NCBI GenBank assembly: GCA_916700875.1
Contig: CAKAKS010000060.1
Span: forward strand, 9,613,834 to 9,677,833
Reading direction: 5' to 3'
Length of the DNA: 64,000 nt
Origin: Sebastes aleutianus
Taxonomy: Eukaryota > Chordata > Actinopteri > Perciformes > Sebastidae
The position numbers and the translations under genes were made by a program. The notes beneath the pieces are model-generated. The model was not told the DNA's origin. It saw nothing but the letters and a program-made list of their open reading frames with translations, and did no database searches. The first letter of the stretch is position 1; each line of letters opens with the position of its first letter. Shown here in pieces: positions 32,589 through 46,900 of the stretch.

Positions 32589-35500
32589 TTAAAGTGGCGA
32601 CGAGTCGACTTTCTGAGGGTTTGTGGGTCGAAATGGAGGAAGAGGAGGTCGTCTGCAGAAAGACAAAACAACAAAGTTGTTCATGGTTTCATATTTTCTA
32701 ACTTCTCTTTTGTATTTATCTTTACTTTCTTGTTTTCGTGAGAGCTGATCATTTCCACCATTTATAGAAAAACAAACTGCCTTTTCATTAGTAAGAAAAG
32801 TAAGTGACTAAACTGACAACTGACAAAAATGTCCCGACTTTAAAATATCCAGACTTCATAAAAATGTCCCGAATTTTTCAAGATGTCAAGATTTAAAAAA
32901 ATGTCATGACTTTTTAACTTTGTCTCGACTTTCTAAAATTGTTCAGACTTTTTAAAAATGTCCAGATTTGTAAAAATGTCCCAACTTTCTAAAAATTTCC
33001 AGACCTTTCACAAATGTCCCGATTTTCTAAAAACATTCTGACTTTTTAAAAAATGCTGTGACTTTCTAAAAAACCTTCTCTTCCAAATATGTCCCCCCTT
33101 TGACGGTCTGAATCTCTGTTTGTTGTGACAGTCGTACCTGTTGGGACCGGCTGCAGGTGCGACGGCTCCGTGATGTGGTGGTTTGGTGTTGGCGGGGTAG
33201 CCGGGGTGAGGGGGGATGTGGGGGGGGATGTGGGGGCGGGACGGTGGGGCCAACAGGCGGGGCTTTATGGGCACCACAGGTTTGAGTGGAACAGAGACCT
33301 GAAGAGAAATAAACATGAACCTCAGTTCTACAGAAAGGTGAGTTTCCTACGTCAGACACAGTTTTTACTTTTCTTTTACTTTCATCTTATTTCGTACGAA
33401 TTGGTGTTAATTATTGACTTAATTTAATCCATAACAATTACCAGTTATTTGAATTAATAAAACGCTCATCATTCCTCAGATATATATTGTTGTTCCAGCT
33501 CGACGGTGTTCTCACGAGTGAAATATTTAAACACTGATGTCACAATCACCACTCGGATGCTTCTGTTTTACTAACACAAACACTGTTTTCAGACTCATAT
33601 TTGTCCAGTTGATTCTACTTTGCCATTTTTTTATTGCTTTTATCTACTGTCAACAACTCAACAACTCAACACTTCCTGCAACTGCTGTATATTTAAAAGC
33701 ATTTTAGCGGTTCAAAAAGCTTACCTAGCTAAGTTTTAATGTGCAACGTCTGCAGTGCTGATTTTCACTGACGGTAGCAAAAGAAAAAACAGCAAAGTAG
33801 AGATCTTGTAGATAACAGTACTAATGTTAGAAAGTGTTTTGAGCAGAGTGGGGAGTATGACATGACTCTTGTTGTTGTACTGATTAAAAAGAAATTATAG
33901 TACAGGTCATTTCATCCCCCTCAACGTTAATGTAAAACAAGCAGCAGGCCCTCCCAGTGCTCTTTTTTGTTCCTGAACACCCCACGTCTGTCGGTAACAG
34001 TCTGATCCCAGCACTCGTGATCAATCAATCACTTCTCACCTGAGACTCCTGATTCAACCAGTAAAATCATCAGATCCCATTCCATCTGATCACAACTCAC
34101 CAATTAGGAGCAAAGATTCAAGATCAATCAGGCAGAATTATAAGTCACCTTCTCATCACTTCATTCAGTGGGATCAGATTATGTCTACATGCGAGCTACA
34201 TGCTAACAGCTAGCAGCATGCAGCTGTGGTGTACCTGTCCAGGTGTGACGGGGTCAGGGGGGAGGGGCTTGCTGGGTGGAGCTGGTCGACTCACCAGCAG
34301 CTGGAAGGTTAGTGAGGAGGAAGAGAGAAGCTTCAATGCGAGAAAGATGAGAAGATGTTTTATACTTTCTGTTTGATAACGTCAGGAGGAAACAGACACA
34401 ACATGCTGACAGGATTTCATTTTGTTTTACGTTCTCCTGTTGCTTCTCCTGCTGTTTTTAGAGTTAAACTAATTTAATCGTTAATAGTGCTGCATGCAGA
34501 TAGAAACGGAACATTAAAGGGAAGAAAATGTAATAAGTCATGCTGTAAAATCACGGTCACACCAGCATTAATAAATCTGTTTATTTCAGTACAGGCGGCA
34601 ACCTCCGGGTCTGGGAAGTGAAGCCCATGCTGAAGTGCCTTAAACCTGCATTCTTTCTAATAGCCAGCAGGGGGCGACTCCTCTGGTTGGGCGGCGGCGG
34701 CGCGGGAGCGATTAATGTTATCGACTCCAGCCCAAGCAGGAAGAGTTAACAGATTTTGGTTTGTCTGTTCTGGGCTACTGTAGAAACACGGCGGAGCAAC
34801 ACGGCGGACTCCGTGAAGAGGACCCGCTCCATATGTAGAGATAAACGGCTCATTCTAAGCTAACGAAAACACAACGATTCCTATTTTCAGGTGATTACAC
34901 CAAAGAAAACATAGTTGTAAATATTATATTACATTTCTGCTAATAGATCCCCCTAAATGTTACACACTGGTCTTAGTATCAATTAGCATCAATACATACT
35001 TAATGTACTCGTTATACAGAATGGCTCAGTAAGGCATAACGTACAGCGAGCCGGTCATTGTTGTGAAATAAACCCCGTCAGTCTGTTGTGTCAACTAGAT
35101 CTCTAGACAGACAAACACAGGACAGACAGTAACACTACAGGTAGTGGTGACTGTACCTGGCCGGGGGGGTCGGGGGGCAGAGGCTTGGAGGGGGGGGCAG
35201 GCCGCTGTTTAACAGGTTGAAGCAGCAGAAATAAAAGTCAGAAGAGCAGCAGGTCAGTGTTTAGAAGGACGAGACGATGATGTACTGAACATTTCCTCTG
35301 TTTGTATCCTCTGGTCCCTTTTGGACTGTTATTTTCAGTTCTGTTTCCAATCAGGTCCAAAAGTTTGGACCCGTGAAAACCTGAACTTCAGACAAAACTA
35401 CTCAGATGATGCACAACTGGACCAGAACCACAGTCACTACACGACAACAAGACGCCACAGCAACACTGATCAGATTAATCAGGTTTGTAAACGGTTTGTT

Positions 35501-38500
35501 AGCAGCATCAACACACGAACACAGACGTTAACACCTCCATGTGAGGTCAGGTGAGGTTACCTGCGGCGGGGGTTTTAAGGCGGGGTCAGGGGGGAGTGGC
35601 TTAGTGGGAGGAGCAGGTCTGTCATGAACCTGATAGGAGAGAAAACAGGAAGCAGAGGCAGCTGATACATGCGCAGGAGAGGAGCATCTTCCAGAGGTCA
35701 AAGGTCAAACAAGCAGATGTGTTAATGTGAGCTAACAGGAAGAAGAAAAAAAAAAAACATCTGCAGCTGTGATGTGTCACTTCCTTCAGTTTTTTCTTTC
35801 ACAATAAATCCATGTTGCAAGAAGTTTTGTTCAGGAATTTCAAAATGCTGTAATGGAAGGGTGGAGAAAAAGTGAAACCAGAACCTTCCTGTTCCAGAAA
35901 ACCTCATTCAAAACCCCATTTACATTTCTAACAAATTAAGACACAATTAACAGCCTTAAAGCGGCTTCACTCAGCAGTATATTTTTATAAGAATACCAGC
36001 TTTAAAGAAAGAACTTTAGTTTTTAGAGAAAGGTCTAATAGGGGTGGGGAAAAAAATTGATTCTCAATCTCAATTATTTGTTTTTTTTACGATTTTGAAA
36101 TGGATTTTTTAATGCCAGAATCTATATATTTGCTTCATTTGAGTCTATGTGGAGGTAGAAGGAAGTTACCGCTTTTATTGTTGTAGTCTGAGTAACGTGA
36201 CGTCATATCCGCTCCGTATCCGTTCGGTATCCGTCAACCAAAACAAACTGCAGCGAGCCAAAACGATAAAGTAGGAAACGTTGGAGGGTCTGCATTGACA
36301 CGACCTGCACCCTCACATGTTAAATCCAAAGTGGTAAACACTACACATCCAGTAAAGAATGGAAACACTTTGGGTTTCACACATTGCAGGAAAAGCAGAG
36401 CTAGACATCACGGCTAAAGCTGCATGCTAACTCTGTCACGGACAGGAAACAATATCGTATTGTGTTAATGTACAGTCAAGCCGGCCGTCACTCTCATCTC
36501 CGTGGTCAAATGGGCCGACGCTTCAACTGTAGAGCACCCATTTACTGACATTCATGTTAAATACATTCAAACGGCCCCGATGGAGCTGATCATGGATTTA
36601 TAAAGAGAATGGAGCTGACGGGAGAGCTAGAGACCACCTTGGAGAAGTTAGAGGAAGTATACATGTGGGACTACGTCCGGTTTTCAAAGTAAGGTGTTGA
36701 CAAAGGAAATCATTTACAATATACATATATGTAAATGAGATTGATTGGATTATATACAACATATTCAACAGAAGTATAAAACATTACATGTCCCTTATAA
36801 ATTAAAAATAAAATACCACTAATTTGTGAGGGAAATGTCTTGATTGATTTGGGTTGCTGGATAAATGTAATAAATAATTCCTGACAGTGACTGATATATT
36901 TGACTTCAGGACATCTCTGACTACATACATGCTGCAAATCAAACATTTTTACTGGATTAATTTAGAGATTTTCCAAAGTAAAAGTCCCTAGAAGTGTATG
37001 ATTCAACTTTTCCCCATGGTCTAGTGTTAAAAAAGTTAATAGAAATCACAATAAATCGCAACTTGTAGAATCGCAATACTTAAACATCGCAATACATATC
37101 GAATCGGCACCCAAGTATTATGATAGTATCAAATCGGGAGATAGGTGAATCGTCCCTAATGGACACCATTTCCCACAATCCCACAGACCGTTGCAGGTTA
37201 AATATCACAGCTCAACAGAAAGGCGAGTTGAGTGTCTGTGGTTAGGTCACGTCTGTAACAACAGATGTTGGCACCACCTAGCCTGTGACTTTAACGCCAG
37301 TGTAAGACGACGGTTACCTCTTTGTGGGACGGGGTCAGCGGAATTTCAGTTGGCGGGTTCAGGTGGTACCTCAGAGGTCGGACCTGCTCTCCGTTCCTGC
37401 CATCCACTCTCTCCATCGCCGGCGTCCTGATGAGATGTGAAATAAAAACAACAATCAACAGAATGTGGATTTATTTCATCGTCCCACTTCTGAAACTTTA
37501 AGGTTTGTAAGAGCTACTTTCGTTTTCCACTATATTATTCCACATTGATGCATTCAAGAACGCTCACAAATGATAGATCTTACATTTCTCTAACGTGTTA
37601 CCAGGTAGTTAAATTCTGTTTCCTGTGATGTTTTAAAGCGACATTATGCAACGATTTTACCTCAAAATAACAGCTTTAAAATCATGTTGTAAAAGGGAGA
37701 ACGGTGAGATCTAAAACACCACCACAGCCACGATATTAAATGATGACTAACATGTCACATGTCTCCTTTAATTATCCAACCACATCTCACACAAACACAA
37801 CTGCTACAGCTGGTTAACACGAGGAGTTCAGGGTCTGTGGGAACAAGCGGTTGGAACAGGCAGTAATCAATCAGACTTAAAGCTGCACCCCTGAAGACTT
37901 CATTACCCACAAACCTCTCTGAGCTGTTCTATCTGTGACTTCCACACAGTCACTTAAAAGTATTAAGAGTATTACCAGACATGCTGACTGTGGGAATCTG
38001 AATCAGTGAAGCTTTAAGTGGATTATTTCTGCAAGTGTGATCAGATCTGAGAGGACCGTCAGTGAGGTGAAGATTTTAATTAGATCTAAATTCATCATAT
38101 TTAAAGGTTTAATATGTAACTTTTCCTCATTGAAATGTCAGTCAGACTTTGAAAACTTCACCTCTCTGACTCTACAGGGACAGACTATAGACCAGGACCC
38201 GGCAGGTCCCAGGGGGACCAGGACCCGGCAGGTCCCAGGAGAACCAGGACCCAGCAGGTCCCAGGGTGACCAGGACCCGGCAGGTCCCAGGGGGACCAGG
38301 ACCCGGCAGGTCCCAGGAGAACCAGGACCCAGCAGTACCTGGAGACGTGGACAGAGTGTAACTCCAAATCCAACAACTCGCAGTGAGTCACACTGTATCA
38401 TCGGTAAGAAAACACAGTTTACGTTTTATCAACAACACATTCAGTATTTATGAGTAACTATTTAAACTGTTATTTATAATTTAATAAACACATATTAAGC

Positions 38501-39016
38501 ATCTTTTAGATGTTTATTAATGTATTTGTCAACAGCTATATAGCTTGTAGAAATTTTACTATAAATACTACATGTAAACATGTAAAATGTGTAATAAAGC
38601 TTTCTTATATGATTACCAACGAGATACCGCTGAGTGTTATTATTATTATATATAACAGTAGGCCACTGAAAAACAATCATAATGGTTTGTAAAGATATCT
38701 TGAGGATACAGTTGTACTTTTATGAAAGATAGTTGCAGTATTTTAGGAAAAAAAAAATATATATATATATATTTATTTATTTATTTATTGGAAATTTAAT
38801 TAACAACACAAAACAATGATAAATATTGACAAAATGCAAATATTTTGTGTTGTTAATTGATTTCCAGTAATAAATATATACATACATTTGCATAAAGCAG
38901 CATATTTGCCCACTCCCATGTTGATAAGAGTATTAAATACTTGACAAATCTCCTTTTAAGGTACATTTTGAACAGATACATTTATCACGATTAAATATTT
39001 CAATAGATTGACAGCC

Positions 39017-39053
<37 letters not shown>

Positions 39054-41905
39054 AAAAAGCTATGTTATACTGTGTTATCAAACTAAATGAATTGTTTATA
39101 CACAACGTTTAGATGCTTTAAGTAGAGGTAGTTGTTGAGAAATAATTTCTGCCTAAAACTACTGTTACAGTGTATTATAAACTATTTATTAATGGTTTAT
39201 GGACTGCTTATAAATAAGGTATAAAATATGTGTTACTGTTGAAGCCAATTAAGAAAATGTCCTATGATGAAATGAAATAACACACACACACACACACACT
39301 GAGTGTTACCGGTTGTGTTGGCGAGCTTTATGAAGCGGGCTGTTGGGTCCCAGACACAGGAAACTCTGACGGAACCGAGGGAAGCGCAGAGCGAGGAAGA
39401 GGAGCACCACGGGCAGGATGAAGAGGAAGATGACAAGCAGAGCCACTCGGACCGGGTCGGACTCTAAACGGGGAGAGAGGGAGGACGTCAGGGTGTTAAC
39501 CACAGTCAGGTTTATTATGGTGTATATTTGGTCGTGAGGTACCTCCAGCAGCTCTGGCGGGTCCGCTGTCCACGCTGCCTCCATGACCAGAGTACCTGCA
39601 GTCAGGTGGAGCCCAGCCCACCTCACAGTGGCAGTTCTTATTACTGTTACACACCTGAAACACACAAACACACCATATTACACACCACTGACCCACGACC
39701 TGGGATAAAACAACCTCCTGGATCTAATGCTGCATTCATGTGCTGTCGGAATAATCCGAAAAATGAGTCCCAGACGCGGAAAATTCACGTGAACTCCTCC
39801 TCCAGTCGAAACAACAACTTGGAAAGTCTGCGTACATTTTGGTATTTTTGATGTCATATTACGCAGAAACATGGTGGACAAAAGTAAATGTTGGTTTGAC
39901 GGTAATAATCTTTTTATTAATTCACGTATTGCATATCTTTTTCTGCTCACATGTAGTTTGTAATCTGGTATTAGGCTGTACCTGTTAGTTACTGTCCACA
40001 TAGAGTGACCAAAATTAGTAAAATCTGATAATTGTCCTCCACTCACCCCGTGACCGTTACACTTCCTGCGACATTCATCCACCCCGAACACCGACACGTC
40101 CTGACACTTCTGGTTCAAACACGCCTAAAGACACAAAAACTCTTTGAAATAAATAATTCTTGAACAAAGTTTCATAAATGCCTCATAAATCAGATTATTT
40201 ACAGCATCTAGATGATCAAAGATAATTAATTTTTTCAATATATTTCATTTTTATATTAGCAGAGAAACTCGGCTCTCTTAGTTCCTCCAGGCCTGCGGGG
40301 GGGCGCTGTCTGACCTTGCCGGGGCTGCAGGCGGTGCCCTGGGCCACCGTGGCGGGGTCCGACACGTCGTCTCCCAGGTGGAAGAAGGTTCCTCTGCAGA
40401 CCAGGTCGCTGTGGTTGAAGCGCACCTTGGTGGTTAAGATCTCAGCGTTGGTGCCCGTCAGGGGACGCTCCCTCCCTCCCTGACACTGGATCCTGCCGCA
40501 GTGGACATCACTGCAACAAACAGGAAGTGATGTCAGTGGAGGCTTCTACAGGACAGCAGGACGTAGGCCGGTAGACATACCAAAGAACATATATTGTCTG
40601 GAAGTGAAAGTTATTTGGTCGTTCGATTGCAACATCAGCTCCCAGCAGCGGAGCTACTCTTCTGCCAGTTTGGACTGAAAGTGACTACCGGACGCCGGTA
40701 GTGCCGTACAAAAGTAAAACTAAATTATTTCTATTCTATTGTCATATTCTACCGAAATGGCCTGTGTTGAGCAATACAATATAATGAATATTATAAGCGT
40801 TTCAGTCCAAAATGGGGGCTGTTGTTAAAAGTTAAAAGAGAAGCATCACAAGCTGTCGGCCTAAAGAAACAACTACCAAACAAAGATGAAACACATAACT
40901 GTCTGTGTACTCTGTGTGTGTACTGTGTGTACTTGTGTGTACTATACTGTGTGTACTCACGAGTTTCCACAGGAGATGTAGGAGCCGTTGGTCAGCTGAC
41001 CACAGTTCCCATATTTGTTTCCCTGTTTGTTGACTGAGGAGAAACAGACAGGAGGAGCGCTGGTGGCATCTGAGGACAGACAGACAGATATTGACCAAAC
41101 TGGTAAACTGGTTTCAGACCAGAACTGGCTTTGGGTCAGTGTGAACTGATTAATCAGAGTTGCTAAACAAATTCTGGCTCATTATGAACTAACTGGACCA
41201 ATATAGACTGGATTAAGATATGTATGTACTGATGGAAGTTGTATAATTTTGTTTAGGCTCAGTGTTTTAAGATCAGTATAAACTGGTTTTAGTTCAGTAT
41301 AAACTGGTTTTATTTCAGTATAAACTGGTTTTATTTTAGCATAAACTGGTTTTAGTTCAGTAGAGATTGGTTTTAGTTCAGTACAAAACTGGTTTTAGAT
41401 TAGTATAAACTGGTTTAGTTAAGTATAAACTGGTTTTAGGTCAGTATAGACCAGTTTTAGTTCAGTGTAAACTGATTTTAGTTCAATAGAGATTGGTTTT
41501 AGTTCAATATATACGAGTTTGAGTTAAGTATAAACTGGTTTAGTTAAGTATGAACTGGTTTTAGTTCAGTATAGACTGGTTTTATTTCAGTATAGAATTG
41601 TTTTAGTTCAGTATAAACTGGCTTTAGTCCAGTTGGCTGAATATAAACTGGTGTCTTACTGGGTCCCCACAGCATCTGGCACTGGGTGTGCATGCTGGCG
41701 CAGACTCCTTCGTAGCAGTAGGAGGCGTCGTCCTCGCAGGGCTCCCCGTTCTGCAGGAAGACGTTGGGGGGGCAGTAAGGGGAGGAGCCTGTGCAGAACT
41801 CGGGGAGGTCGCACTCTCCGAGTGGATCGCGACACACCGAACCCGCCGCCTGCAGCTGAGGAGGGAGGGAGGGGGTTAATACAGTTTGAGTTAATGTGAT
41901 ATATA

Positions 41906-41943
<38 letters not shown>

Positions 41944-43875
41944 AGTCAGACCTTGCAGTCGTGGCAACAGATGCCGTCAGACGAACACTGAGCTCCATGA
42001 ACCAGCCGACAGGTGGAGGCGTTACAGCAGGGGTCCTCACACTCCTGACCAATCAGAGCACAGCAACACATCAACAGACAGACAGACAGACAGGTAGACA
42101 GACAGACAGGTAGACAGGTAAACAGGTGAGTACCTCCAGCAGGCCGCAATCACACTCCTCGCCTTTCTCCACGTAGAGGTTTCCGCAGCGCGGTCCTCCC
42201 AGCAGACGGTCCGGCTGCGGGATGTTGAACAGACACATGCCGCCGCCGTGCAGCAGGCTGACGGACAGATCTGCAGCGCTGCAGCTGCTGAACTGCTGAC
42301 CCGGCAAGAACCTAGGGAGGATTTACTGACCTGTCAGAGGGTTCTACCGAACCAATGAAGGTTTTACTGATCTAGAGGAAGTTCTACTGACCCTATAAAA
42401 GGCTCTTTAACCAGGACATGGTTCTATTGATCCAGTGATGGCTTTTTATTAGAAAGTCAAACGTGGGAAAAAAACACAAACTGTAATGAGCTGTTTGAAT
42501 TCAAACTTTACAGTCTATAATCACAACAGTTTGTTTGAGGTTGTTTTCCTTAAGGTCCAGCAGAGGGCGCTCTCAACATTCACTATCAGCTTGACCTATT
42601 GACCGATCAGTAAACTAGCTGATCAGTAGAGATGGAGGAGGACGCTACCGATCAAAGCTGATCAGATAATCTGATTATTATTAGTTTTTTTTGTTCTAAA
42701 TGACCAACAAAGATCAGACAGTCAGTGTCTGACTCTACAATCACAACACATCTGAGGACTCAGCTGACCTGGGTTAAAATATTCAGGTACTGACCCAGTT
42801 GAGGGCTCCATGATGCATCCTCCGAGCCGCCGTTCGTTCTGACAGGAACAGCGGCGCTCGGCGGTGTCATGACTCATCCCCAAGTTATGGCCGAGCTCAT
42901 GAGCAACAGTGGAGGCCACGCCCAGCACGCTGACCAGATGGTCCTGAGAGAGAGACAGGTGTACAGACAGACAGGTGTTCAGACAGACAGGTCTACAGAC
43001 AGGTGTTCAGACAGACAGGTGTTCAGACTGGATCACTTCCTCACACACTCTGGTTTCAAGTTCTGACCACCAGTTTCAAGTAGCTAAGTTCAAAATAAAG
43101 AGGCGTGGACTCACCACGTTGACTCCACCCGACCGGTCTTTGGAGCACATGGATGACTGAGACGCCATCCCCACCGTGGTGCCATCAAAAGAGCCACCCC
43201 TGTCAAATAAAAGTCAACCTGTGAAAATCGTGATGTATCAGTATCTGAAGCTTTAATTTTGTTAACTGTCCTCCTACATGACGAGCTGGGCGTTGTCGTG
43301 GCGAAGGCGCGGCAGCAGCTCTCTGGTTCTCCACTCTAGGAAGTTGTTGAGGGTGTCGGTGGGACTCTTCTCCACCGGGATCTTATCGCGGTCGCTCCAG
43401 ATCTCCAGACCGGTCAACGCTACCCGGACGTTCAGAGGACGGTAGAACTGAAACAGACAGAGAGACACGACTCGGTTATTCTTTTACTGCACATTTAAAC
43501 TGTCTCACGGTGACAGGGAGGTCAGAGGTCGTGGCTCTCACCCAGTCCACCTGGTTGGCCACGTCCAACATGCGGTAGATGATGGTTTTATTGTTCTTCT
43601 GGTAGTTCAGAAACTGTGAAAAACACACGTTTAAATTAAAATATACAGTGACTCATTCAGAGCTGGTTCTGATCAACTGCTGCCATCTTGTGACGAAAAT
43701 AAGTTATATTTTAAAATGATTATATTTTCATATATTATATTATATTTAGCGCTGTCAATCCATTAAAATATTTAATTGCTTGATTGTCTATAGATAATCG
43801 CGATTAGTCGCAAAAAAATATGACTTTCAAACCAACTCCAATACTTAGTAAGCGAATAAGACTAAAACTAAATTG

Positions 43876-43911
<36 letters not shown>

Positions 43912-46900
43912 ACCTCCTGGTGATCGGCCACCAGCACCAGTTCAATGTATTTGGTCTCAGACAGGATGTCTCTCTTCCTCTGCAGACAAAGAGAGGACGC
44001 AGCAACATGTTACCTCATACAGATACTGCTGATAGTACTGTAGTGAGTATTACTGCTGATAGTACTGTAGTACTGTAGTGAGTATTACTGCTGATAGTAC
44101 TGTAGTGAGTATTACTGCAAGGATTACTAATGATAAATCTGTTCTTTGAGCTGAGAATCTGCTGCTTCCTGACGTGTTTTTCTCCACATTAAATTCCCAT
44201 TTGTTCTTTTAATGATCTCATCCTGAAACAACAGGTTAATACTACAATACCCATGAGCCTCAGCTGCTGTTGCCATGGAGAAGAAGCCTGTCAGAAAGTG
44301 ATGTAAACTGCTGAATGTTTTATCAGCTTTCTATAATGTGTCAGATCATAACATCATGTGAAGCTCTCTGATTGGATGGTGAAGTGCACCCTGGGAGTCG
44401 TAGTATTTATGTCTACAGTTATTGTTATAGATGTGCTGTTTCCTGTCTCACCCTGTGAGTGTGTGTGGAGCTGTGGATGGGGGGTACAGCGGTGTTTGAG
44501 ACCCCACAGCCTCCAGCACCGTCTCCCTCCAGAGGGCTGGTGGAGAACAGCAGGTGAACTCCTCCTCCTCGTCCTTCATCTCCTCCTCCTCCGCTCCCTC
44601 CACTCCCGTCTCCACCGCTCTCCCCTCCTCCCCCGACCTCCTCCCCCGGCTGGTGGTGGTGGTCCTCCTGAGGCTGCAGCTCAAAGCTCAGGGTGGAGTT
44701 GAAGGCGATGATGCCGCTACAGGAGGAAACACAGGAAGTTTCACTTATTATGTGCAGACGATACCGACTGCTCTGCACTTGTTGTTGTGTGATAAATAAT
44801 AAATAATAGTCCTAAAGCGAGCGCAGGTGGCATTAGACAAAATTGCAGGTTGATTATAATATCTATAAGGATCTACTCAGTACATGTAGCAAAGAAATTA
44901 AAAATCTAGACAGCATTTCTTTTCTCAAATTATTACTGAAAATGTGAATAACTCTAAGTTTCTGTTTTGCAACATGTGCTCCTGACCCAGAGCCTACTGA
45001 GTAAATCAAACATGTTTTCAGCTGTGTGGTAGATGATGTCCTTGAGATTGTTAATGCATCCCTACTTTATGGAATTTCCCCCACAGGTCTCAAACATGCT
45101 ATTATAACACCACTGTTGAAAAAGAGTAACCTTGATCAGTTTGTTTCTGAGAACTACAGACCAACCAAATCTACTCACATAGTGTACTGAAGTACAAATT
45201 TGAGGTACTTGTACTTTACTTGAGTAGTATTTTCTTTTCTACTTCACTAACTGTATCTGACAGCAACTTAATTACTTTACAAATGAATACGTTTACAAAC
45301 AAAACATATGAAGAGTTTATAAAATCTGATGTTTAGTTATAAATGAAACTCCCCAACAGTTTATACAAGTACAGCTGAAACCAGTAGTCCATTAATCAAT
45401 TACTCCATAAATCAATTAGTCCATTAATCAATTAGTCCATTAATCAATTAGTCCATTAATCAATTAGTCCATTAATCAATTACTCCATAAATCAATTAGT
45501 CCATAAATCAATTAGTCCATAAATCAATTAGTCCATTAATCAATTAGTGGAAAGTCATTTTCATGTAAAAACATTTGATGGTTACCGATTTAATAATGTT
45601 AATAAAGTTCATGTATTGGTAATAATGTTAATAATGTTAATGTGTTAGTAATAATGTTAATAATGTTAATGTATTAGTAATAATGTTAATATATTAGTAA
45701 TAATGTTAATAATGTTAATGCGTTAGTAATAATGTTAATATATTAGTAATAATGTTAATAATGTTAATGCGTTAGTAATAATGTTAATATATTAGTAATA
45801 ATGTTAATAATGTTAATGCGTTAGTAATAATGTTAATATATGAGTAATAATGTTAATAATGTTAATGCGTTAGTAATAATGTTAATATATTAGTAATAAT
45901 GTTAATAATGTTAATGTGTTAGTAATAATGTTAATAATGTTAATATATTAGTGATAATGTTAATAATGTTAATGTATTAGTAATAATGTTGAGGTGTTGA
46001 CTAAAACATTGTTAAGGTGTCACTTTGGGCTCTGGGTCATTGGGACACCATTTCTCATTATTTTTACATTTAAAATAATCAATCACAGAGATGTAGTTGT
46101 AACAATATCTTTTATGATGCTTTATCTAATTTACTGCAGTTTTATTTCCATAAAAAACCCTGAATATCTGACATTTTATATAATTTTTTGACCAACTGAT
46201 GAGTAAATTGAAATAATAATAAGTGTGTCTGATTCCTTTGTGACCTGATGATTGAATTATACTTACGTATATTAGTATATTTATTATTTTATCTTGTGAT
46301 AAGGAAGCTCTGACGAGTGTTAATACAACTAATAATCTGTTTGTATTCAAGTGAAGCTTCATTTATCGTCTCTTTATGAAACTTGACTGAACTTTGTGTT
46401 TGTTTTATATAAAGTCCTCAGTTTGCTCTAAATAACCTGATTAATAAAAGGGGTCATTAATAATCCGCTGTGTGTTGATCTGGTGGACAGAGGTCTCTGT
46501 GTACAGACTCTGACCTGAAACCCACAAACTGGACCAGGTTCTCTTCACGTGAGCCGGTAAACAGCTAATCCTCCTGCAGAGGTCTGAGGTCACCTACATT
46601 GAGCCGGATTGGTTTAACCTGCAGAGGAACGCTGATTGCGTCACTCAAGTTTTCTGCTGAGATCAGCCCAGAAACACAAAGACCTGAATCACAGTAAATC
46701 CTGGACTCTGTATAAACCGTATTGGAGGTTTAAGAGATTTTGCTTCTTATTTTCTTTCAGTTTTGTTGGAGGAGAAAATGTTTTTTCTCTGAATAAGCAG
46801 GAAGTGTTAGAAGCTGCAGACGGAGCTGTCAGCGACCTGGTTCTGTTAGAACTATAATATACTATAATATACTATAATATACTATAATATAACAACAACT

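Noticed and set aside
38037..38453. 138-codon ORF with [12 protein letters not shown] repeats
   Set aside because: It arises from the 26-bp minisatellite in an ADAM15 intron.
41882..42133. Possible extra exon around the GT and GACA repeats near ADAM15 exons 12-13
   Set aside because: Exon 12 (phase 0 end) joins exon 13 directly and keeps the disintegrin cysteine pattern; the repeats are intronic.
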